Positions 30,626 through 36,082 of a DNA stretch of 36,082 bases are shown here, piece by piece. The stretch comes from Actinobacteria bacterium HGW-Actinobacteria-5 (GTDB lineage: Bacteria; Actinomycetota; Actinomycetes; Propionibacteriales; Propionibacteriaceae). The DNA is taken from contig PHEV01000018.1 in NCBI GenBank assembly GCA_002843035.1, positions 1 through 36,082 on the forward strand. The letters run 5' to 3'. A model generated the notes under the pieces. It saw only the letters and a list, made by a program, of their open reading frames with translations, did not search any database and was not told where the DNA came from. The position numbers and the translations under genes are program-made. Every line of letters begins with the position of its first letter. Positions within the stretch are counted from its first letter, which is position 1.

Positions 30626-33151
30626 ATGCCGTCTCCCAGAGCCTTCCTCCGCAAGACCCAGGACCGCGCGCAGTCACTCCTCGGCGGCGCCCGGCGCCGA
30701 TCAGCGCTCCTCCTCGATTCGGCGGCCAAGGGGCTCCAGGCACGTGATTCGGAAGCTGTGGAACCGGCCAGTCTCGAGGAGTTGATCGGCAACGGCGCGG
30801 GCATGACGGCATCGCTGATCAGGCTGGCCCGCGAGCACGTCGCGTCCGAGGACCCGTCGCTCGCGCTGGCGATCGGCTACTCCCTGCGGGAGCACCCCGA
30901 GACCAGGGCCTCGGGCAACCTCGTGCTGGGCATCACCCACCTCGGGCTCTCCCACGCCCCCGCCGCTTGGCAGGACCTGCGCCAGGTGGACGACCCGGCG
31001 ATGGTCGCCCTGGCGAGCGAGGAGTGGTTCGAGGCAGGGTTCAAGTGCGATCCCGAGGCTGCGGCCGCGATGCTCGAGCGGGTGATCGCCGAAGAGTTGC
31101 TCGGCGGGCAGAAGAGCGTCCAGCTGCTCAAGGTCGCCCGGCTCGCCCTGGCCAGTGGACGCGAGGACCTCGCTCGCCAGATCACGGACCACTGCCTCGC
31201 GCGGCCGAACCTGCCCCCGGAGTCCGCATCGAAGCGCTGGCTGGACATCCTCACCACCTGGTACAGCGACGGCGCCCGGCGGGCGCCGCAGCAGGCGCTG
31301 CCCGCGGACGTCAGGTTCGGCGTCCTGAACTACAAGCAGCCCGACAACTCCTCACGGAACGTGGGCGACTGGGTGCAGACCATCGCCTCACTCGGCCACC
31401 TGGTGCGTCACCAGCCGCTCCGGTTCGTCGGGGAAGACCCCGACCTGGTCGAGTTCGTTGAGGAACTCGCCGCCTCGGTCAAGACCGAGCGGAAGCTCCC
31501 CCTCAGCCCCGAGCGCACCGTCCAGCTCCTGGAGGTGCAGCGCGACGCGTCCACGCTGCAGGAGCTCCCCGACGGCACCTGGATGCTGGCCTTCGGCTGG
31601 TTCATGCACGACACCTTCGAGCTCGGCTACAACTTCCCGTTCAACGCGGCGCTCCGGCCGATCTTCATCTCGTTCCACCTCAACCGCACCGACATGCTCA
31701 CCGACGAGGTGGTCGAGTACCTGCGCAGGTACGGGCCGATCGGGTGTCGCGACTGGCACAGCGTGATCGCCCTGCAGGCGGTCGGTGTGCCGGCCTTCTT
31801 CTCCGGCTGCATCACCACCACCATCGACACGGTCTTCCCGCCCGGCGACCCGGCGCAGAAGACCCACGTCGGCTACGTCGACTACGCCGGGATGACCGCG
31901 GAGGCCGGAGAACACGTGCGCGAGCAGTCGATCCGCGACGTGCGGACGCGGCCGATCGCGGAGAACCTCCGCCTGGCGCGGTCCTGGGTCACGGACTACA
32001 ACGAGAAGTACCGCAAGCTCTACACCTCGCGCCTGCACTGCTACCTGCCCGCCACCTCGGTCGGCTGCGAGGTGGTGTTCGAGCCGGCGAACCGGTCCGA
32101 TATCCGCTTCGGTGGCCTGATCGACCTGGACTCGGCCGGGTTCGAGGCAATCCGCCAGGGCATCCTCGACCGGCTGGCCGGCGTCTTCGACCTGATCCTC
32201 GCCGGGAGCCCGGAGGAGGACGTGTACGCGCACTGGCGCGAGGCCTGCGCAGAGGACGTCGCCCGCGCGGAACGGTACCTCGCCGACCAGGACTACGAAC
32301 TCGGCCCGCAGCCCGACGCGTTCCCGACCCGGCTCGCCAACCGCAAGCAGGTGGCCCTGGTCACGGTCGAGTCGGGCGAGGCTGCGCAGGTCCCGGTGGC
32401 GCTGTCCATGCTGGCCGCGCACGGCCCGGCCGGGCTCGGGGTGCTGCTCGTCGGCTCGGACGCGCGAAAGCTGGACGCGACGGCGCTCTCCGCGGCGTGC
32501 GGTCTGCAGGTCGAGACCCTCACCCCCGGCGACCTCAAACTCAGCGCCTACCGGCTCGCCGACCCGAACTGGCGCCCGTCGCAGCGGGAACTGCTGCTGG
32601 CGGCGTCGCTGAACTGCCTGCCCGAGGCCGAACGGGTACTCGTGTTGCCGACGGCCAGCGTGATCCGGGCGGACCTGTCCGGGCTGTTCGACCTCGATCT
32701 CGGAGGGTTCCCCCTCGCCGCGATCCCCGATCCCCAGCGCGGCCGCCAGTCGGGGGCGGAACTGATCCGCTACCTCGGCGCCCGGCAGGGCGACGACTGG
32801 CGTCGCGGCGTGCGGTTCCTCGCCGCCTCGACGCGGGGCAAGCCGGTGGGTTACCGCCTCTTCGACGCGACGATCATGCTGATCGACCCGAAGCGGCTGC
32901 GGGAACTCGGTTACGCCGAGCGCGCCTGCCGGATCATCACCGGGCACATGATCGGGTTCCGCGACATGCTCAACCTCCTGGTCGGGGCAGGTCGGGCCGA
33001 GCTGCCGGCCCGGTTCAACGTGCTGCCGTACTTCGAGACGCCCGGACCGGACGCGTCGGTGGTCGGCTATCGCGTGCTCAAGCCGTGGGACAAGCTGTTC
33101 GTGCCGTTCCGGGGCGAGTGGCGTGCGGTCAGGAAGAGTCTGGCCGGCTGA
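30626..33151 (+). CDS. polysaccharide pyruvyl transferase-family protein with a C-terminal GT8-like domain
   Basis: An 841-residue protein from ATG 30626. Residues 1-225 are helical and TPR-like. Residues about 230-550 fit the polysaccharide pyruvyl transferase family (PF04230): FGVLNYKQPDNSSRNVGDWVQTIA, LAFGWFMHD, ISFHLNR, YLRRYGPIGCRDWHSVIALQAVGVPAFFSGC and TSRLHCYLPATSVGCEVVF. Residues about 570-841 resemble family 8 glycosyltransferases (AERVLVLPTASVIRADLSGLFDLDLGGFPLAAIPD; FDATIMLIDPKRLRE; FNVLPYF), but the usual DxD is replaced by PTAS near 675. The first part could add a pyruvate ketal to a wall glycan. Whether the tail is active is uncertain. Confidence 0.75.
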   Translation: MPSPRAFLRKTQDRAQSLLGGARRRSALLLDSAAKGLQARDSEAVEPASLEELIGNGAGMTASLIRLAREHVASEDPSLALAIGYSLREHPETRASGNLVLGITHLGLSHAPAAWQDLRQVDDPAMVALASEEWFEAGFKCDPEAAAAMLERVIAEELLGGQKSVQLLKVARLALASGREDLARQITDHCLARPNLPPESASKRWLDILTTWYSDGARRAPQQALPADVRFGVLNYKQPDNSSRNVGDWVQTIASLGHLVRHQPLRFVGEDPDLVEFVEELAASVKTERKLPLSPERTVQLLEVQRDASTLQELPDGTWMLAFGWFMHDTFELGYNFPFNAALRPIFISFHLNRTDMLTDEVVEYLRRYGPIGCRDWHSVIALQAVGVPAFFSGCITTTIDTVFPPGDPAQKTHVGYVDYAGMTAEAGEHVREQSIRDVRTRPIAENLRLARSWVTDYNEKYRKLYTSRLHCYLPATSVGCEVVFEPANRSDIRFGGLIDLDSAGFEAIRQGILDRLAGVFDLILAGSPEEDVYAHWREACAEDVARAERYLADQDYELGPQPDAFPTRLANRKQVALVTVESGEAAQVPVALSMLAAHGPAGLGVLLVGSDARKLDATALSAACGLQVETLTPGDLKLSAYRLADPNWRPSQRELLLAASLNCLPEAERVLVLPTASVIRADLSGLFDLDLGGFPLAAIPDPQRGRQSGAELIRYLGARQGDDWRRGVRFLAASTRGKPVGYRLFDATIMLIDPKRLRELGYAERACRIITGHMIGFRDMLNLLVGAGRAELPARFNVLPYFETPGPDASVVGYRVLKPWDKLFVPFRGEWRAVRKSLAG

Positions 33152-34331
33152 GCAGTCCGCGTCGGCCGCCCACGACGCGCCGCCAGCGGCGAGACAGCGC
33201 GGTGTGGCAGCGCACGACGAAGCTGCGGCCACGCCGCCGGCCGGACTCGTACCGGCGTACCGTCCGCCTGACGAACGCGTGCCACGGCGCGAGCCGCAGG
33301 GCGGTGGCCAACGCGCGCTCCAGTTCCCGATCCCGCTGCGGCATCGCGCGGAGGGCGGCAAGGTTCTCCTCAGCGAAGACCTTGCCGGCGCCCTTCAGCC
33401 TCAGTCCGCGCACCAGCCCGGGGTCGATCTCGTGCGGGAGCGTCGCGGCCCGGGACAACCGGCCGAGCGCCCGCAGCGCGATCATCGTGCGCAGGCACTT
33501 CTCGCAGTGCCCGCAGTTGTACTCGCTGTCGCCGGCGGAGTAGCAGACCCGCAGCCACCTCATCGCGAGGTCCGACTCCGCCACCCTGGCCAGCTTCCGG
33601 ACGCGGGGCACCGGCAGGTCGTGGACCACCTCGACCTCGCTGGACCAGGCCGGATCGAGAAGCGGGTGCGAGCCCCACGCATGGTCGTCCGCGAAGGTCG
33701 CAGGGAGGAGCACGCGCCCGAGGTGCGGGGAGAGCAACTGCGCGATCCCGGCGAGGGCGCTGCCGTGGTACTGCCGGCCCCAGTCGAGGTAGCGGTTGGA
33801 CAGCCTGCGCAGGTTGGTCCGGATCTCCACCAGTTCCTTGCCGCTGGCGGCGGCGACCTCCCGGACGGCTTCGAGCGTCCGCGAGGTCAGTTCGGCCTTG
33901 TGCAGCCCGATATCGAAGCCGCTCACGAAGATGAGGTGGGTGATCTCGTCAGCGTGCTCGAGCAGGCTGTAGAACGAGTCGACGCCGCCGGAGAAGAAGG
34001 CACCGACGCCGTCCGCGCGTGGACGGCCGGGCTCCGCGACCCGGGTGGCCGCCACCTCGATCTCGTGGAGCCCCGGGTACCAGCCGGCCAGCACCGCCTG
34101 GGCGGCGCGGCCCGCTCGCAGTGCGGACTCCGCGACCTCCCCGTCCAGTTCGAGCCGGCAGCCGCGGGCCATGGCGATCGGCGTGAGCAGCGGCACCCAG
34201 GCGGTGAGCGACTGGTCGAGTTCGCAGTTGGCGCGCACCGCGACACGTCCGCCGGAGAACACCCGGACGACGCTGTCGTTCGGAGAGCAGGGAAGTGGCC
34301 GTGCGATCAGCACCCGATTCAGCCCTGTCAT
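33129..34331 (-). CDS. QueC-like PP-loop ATP pyrophosphatase of unknown role
   Basis: A 400-residue protein from ATG 34331. The PP-loop FFSGGVDSFYSLL has SGGVDS at 114-119, which binds ATP for adenylation. Four cysteines C263, C273, C276 and C279 (CYSAGDSEYNCGHCEKC) reproduce the zinc site of QueC with one residue more between the first two. FVSGFDIGLHK and ATFADDHAWGSHPLLDP support the fold. Unlike QueC it carries about 110 N-terminal residues and a basic C-terminal tail of about 90 residues, and no queuosine genes are near. It may activate a carboxyl or amide during cell-surface glycan synthesis. The 3' end overlaps the preceding convergent gene by 23 bp. Confidence 0.7.
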   Translation of the reverse strand: MTGLNRVLIARPLPCSPNDSVVRVFSGGRVAVRANCELDQSLTAWVPLLTPIAMARGCRLELDGEVAESALRAGRAAQAVLAGWYPGLHEIEVAATRVAEPGRPRADGVGAFFSGGVDSFYSLLEHADEITHLIFVSGFDIGLHKAELTSRTLEAVREVAAASGKELVEIRTNLRRLSNRYLDWGRQYHGSALAGIAQLLSPHLGRVLLPATFADDHAWGSHPLLDPAWSSEVEVVHDLPVPRVRKLARVAESDLAMRWLRVCYSAGDSEYNCGHCEKCLRTMIALRALGRLSRAATLPHEIDPGLVRGLRLKGAGKVFAEENLAALRAMPQRDRELERALATALRLAPWHAFVRRTVRRYESGRRRGRSFVVRCHTALSRRWRRVVGGRRGLLSRPDSS

Positions 34332-34417
34332 GGCGCTCCACGCCCGGCGGGACGCGGCACCGCAATGCGACGAAGCCGGCGGTGGAGCAAGGGACGCTCA
34401 CCGCACCGGGCAAGCAG

Positions 34418-34423
34418 AACCTA
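34418..34423 (-). promoter_or_regulatory. candidate -10 element TAGGTT of the PP-loop gene
   Basis: On the reverse strand TAGGTT lies 86 bases before the ATG at 34331, in the 143-bp gap after the CopC-like gene. It would give a leader of about 80 nt. Confidence 0.3.
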
Positions 34424-34474
34424 GCAGGCTGGGAGCCCTCCCTGTGCGAATGCTGTGCGGCCTCGGGATGCCGC

Positions 34475-35209
34475 CTACTGCGGCCCGGGCGTGTCGGGGT
34501 TGTCGCCGTCGTCCTGCGCGGCATGCCTGGGTCCGGGCGAACCGGGGCGCCTCAGGGCAACGAACGCGCCTCCGCCGGCCACCACAACGGCTGCGGCGCC
34601 AACGGCCCAGATCCACCAGTTGCCCGAGTCCCCGGATGCCGGAACGGTCCCCGGCGTCGTCTCGCCGGTGGTCGGTTCCGCGCCGCTCGCCGTGCCCGTC
34701 GCGGTGCCGGTGGGTCCGCCGTCCGTCGGGGTGGTCGTGGCGGACGGGTTCGGGACGCCGGTGGGATTGGGGTTGGGGTCGGCGATCACTGGCGGCTGAT
34801 TCTGCTCACCGGTCCAGCTCGACTTTCCGTCGGAGGTCCAGGTGCCCTTGCCGTATGCGAACTGATAGGAGCCGCCGACGATTTCTCCGCCGGCTCCGTT
34901 GATCCGCCACATGACCGTGTATGTGCCCTTTGGAAGGCCCGATTGCAGTTGGGTCGTGATCTGGGTCCCCTCGACGATCAGCGCGTCGACCGTCATGTTC
35001 TTGCCCGCGCTGTTCAGCACCACGAGCTTGGCCTTGGACTCCTCGACCTTCGTGTCGAACACGAGCGAGACCCAACCGGGCGCACGATCGAGCTCTGCAT
35101 GCTCCTCCGGATCACGGAACTCGACCTTGCCCGCCGCCTGCGCAGGCGCGACCCCGAGGAACCACAGGCTCATGCCTGCCAGCAGCAGTGCGATGACGAT
35201 GCGCTTCAC
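34475..35209 (-). CDS. CopC-like secreted, membrane-anchored protein
   Basis: A 244-residue protein from GTG 35209, with AAGGAG upstream; the longer frame to 35299 is non-coding. A signal peptide (KRIVIALLLAGMSLWFLGVAPAQA) is followed by a CopC-type beta-sandwich: FRDPEEHAELDRAPGWVSLVF, KLVVLNSAGKN, GTYTVMWRINGAGGEIVGGSYQFAYG. A Pro/Thr/Gly-rich linker (about 137-195) leads to one TM (WWIWAVGAAAVVVAGGGAFVAL) and a charged cytoplasmic tail. Canonical CopC copper ligands appear missing: there is no N-terminal His on the mature protein, and DGHPVSG is replaced by AGGEIVGG. It may be a structural or periplasmic adhesion relative rather than a copper carrier. Confidence 0.75.
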   Translation of the reverse strand: MKRIVIALLLAGMSLWFLGVAPAQAAGKVEFRDPEEHAELDRAPGWVSLVFDTKVEESKAKLVVLNSAGKNMTVDALIVEGTQITTQLQSGLPKGTYTVMWRINGAGGEIVGGSYQFAYGKGTWTSDGKSSWTGEQNQPPVIADPNPNPTGVPNPSATTTPTDGGPTGTATGTASGAEPTTGETTPGTVPASGDSGNWWIWAVGAAAVVVAGGGAFVALRRPGSPGPRHAAQDDGDNPDTPGPQ

Positions 35210-35377
35210 AACTCTCCTTCCAGCCCCGCAGGGCCAAACCCAGCGTCCTCGGCAGGGGTTTGCAGCCGGAGCGAAAAACGCCAAGGAATGGGTCTTCACA
35301 GACTACCGTGCGATACTGAGGAGAAATTCAGCCGATGCTCAGACGTTTCGGCGGCACGAACCGAGGGTGAACTACAG
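35210..35377. other. divergent promoter region between the CopC-like and PLD-like genes
   Basis: 168 bp between two divergent starts. It has an AT-richer centre (GCGATACTGAGGAGAAATTC, 35311-35330), where GATACT could be a plus-strand -10, but spacing to a -35 could not be matched. No operator repeat was seen. Confidence 0.35.
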
Positions 35378-36082
35378 GTGATTGAAGAGCAGACACGACC
35401 GAAGCGGTTGGGCCTGGGCGGACAGCGCGGCCTTCTCACACTCCTTCTGACCGGGGCATTGACGCTCGCCTTGGCTGCACCGGCAGCGGCAATCGACTTC
35501 AGTGTCGATGGGGACGGCGAGGTCAAGGTTGCGACCGACACCGCGTGCCCGACGCTGACGTCGCCGCCGGAGCCGTTCGAGGCGTGGCTGAACACCGACG
35601 ACTTCGAGAAGCGCGGCTACCTCGACCCGAAGAACCAGACGCCGTGGAGTTTCGCGTCCCGGATGGCGCAGGTGATCTGCGGCACAGCCGACAACGCGAC
35701 GATCAAGATCGGCTTCTTCTTCATCCGCGCGCTCGGCACGATGACCGAGGCCGGGCTCGGCAGCCGTCCGGAGAGCGACCCAGAGGTCATCTGGGACGCG
35801 TTGCAGTACGTCCACGACAAGCGTGGCGTCACCGTCCAGGTCGTCATCGACAAGGGTTCGACCACCGGCAGCGCGCTGGACAAGGTGAAGAAGCGTCTGG
35901 TCGACACCGGGATCGTCGACAGCATCTACCTGTGCTACAACGGCTGCTTCAACACCAACTCGAAGTCGGTGTTCCCCTACGCACTGAACCACGAGAAGTT
36001 CATCACGATCTCGGACACCAACTACCCCGGCGAGACCTCGGGCGTCCATCCGGTCGTCATGCAGAGCTCCGGCAACATCGCG
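35378..36082 (+). CDS. secreted phospholipase D-like protein, cut by the window end
   Basis: At least 235 residues from GTG 35378; the 3' end lies outside the window. A signal peptide (RGLLTLLLTGALTLALAAPAAA) is followed by a mature part with FFFIRALGTM, VIWDALQYVHDKRGVTVQVVIDKGS and the PLD-like signature NHEKFITIS (H205, K207), then VVMQSSGNIA as the GSxxN equivalent. Spacing to the following Asp is five residues instead of four, as in some secreted actinobacterial PLD-like proteins. PLD-family enzymes act on phosphodiesters such as phospholipids or nucleic acids. A second HKD motif would be expected beyond the window. It is divergent from the CopC-like gene. Confidence 0.7.
   Translation, partial: MIEEQTRPKRLGLGGQRGLLTLLLTGALTLALAAPAAAIDFSVDGDGEVKVATDTACPTLTSPPEPFEAWLNTDDFEKRGYLDPKNQTPWSFASRMAQVICGTADNATIKIGFFFIRALGTMTEAGLGSRPESDPEVIWDALQYVHDKRGVTVQVVIDKGSTTGSALDKVKKRLVDTGIVDSIYLCYNGCFNTNSKSVFPYALNHEKFITISDTNYPGETSGVHPVVMQSSGNIA

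Noticed and set aside
31388-33543. Large frames on both strands overlapping the pyruvyl transferase gene (657 and 599 codons)
   Set aside because: Arg/Pro- or Val/Glu-rich low-information translations with no domain, in conflict with a well-supported gene.

Overview
The window is high-GC DNA from an actinobacterium, most likely the order Propionibacteriales. This rests on the strong G/C third-position bias, the ROK-type polyphosphate glucokinase, a DUF1707/LiaF-like protein, bPH_2 (YdbS/YdbT-like) membrane proteins, a class Ic ArgS and a teichoic-acid type cluster. The species cannot be told from the sequence.

Left third (1 to about 13,230): an accessory region. It holds a string of small, mostly unrecognised single-gene modules on both strands: small membrane proteins, a lipoprotein, a DUF7669-like helix-turn-helix protein, a DUF416-like protein and an aminoglycoside-phosphotransferase-like kinase. 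They are separated by a family of hairpin-forming repeats (about 70 bp; best copies at 1061-1130, 2290-2368 and 5055-5124, with degenerate tandem partners) and by solitary copies of the repeats' right-hand end (a 17-bp motif such as GCGGCAGAACCGGATGT) that often follow a stop codon. The architecture resembles an integron cassette array without an integrase, although the repeats do not match the classical attC core. The last module is a 2,081-residue protein with an N-terminal PD-(D/E)XK-like nuclease, a STAND P-loop NTPase and a very long helical sensor region. This is the layout of Avs (antiviral STAND) phage-defence proteins. The region ends at a tRNA-Gly(CCC) gene whose 3' end faces the accessory DNA, which fits a genomic island at a tRNA.

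Middle (13,500 to 20,900): a conserved chromosomal backbone. It has a LuxR-type regulator, a four-TM holin-family membrane protein, a DUF1707/LiaF-like protein, two translationally coupled bPH_2 membrane proteins, galE, ppgK and argS. A perfect 26-bp inverted repeat lies between the convergent ppgK and argS.

Right (21,000 to 36,082): surface and secreted functions. There are two tandem paralogous secreted FN3-plus-endonuclease/exonuclease/phosphatase proteins, then a wall-polymer cluster: a TagF-like polymerase, a fused cytidylyltransferase-oxidoreductase, a family 4 glycosyltransferase, a polysaccharide pyruvyl transferase with a GT8-like tail, and a QueC-like PP-loop enzyme. A CopC-like membrane-anchored protein and a secreted PLD-like protein, cut by the window end, follow. 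A plausible reading is that the fused enzyme makes a CDP-polyol, the TagF-like enzyme polymerises it, and the GT4 and pyruvyl transferase decorate the chain.

Many genes have a TANNNT -10 element 6 to 7 bp before the start codon, so leaderless transcription looks common.
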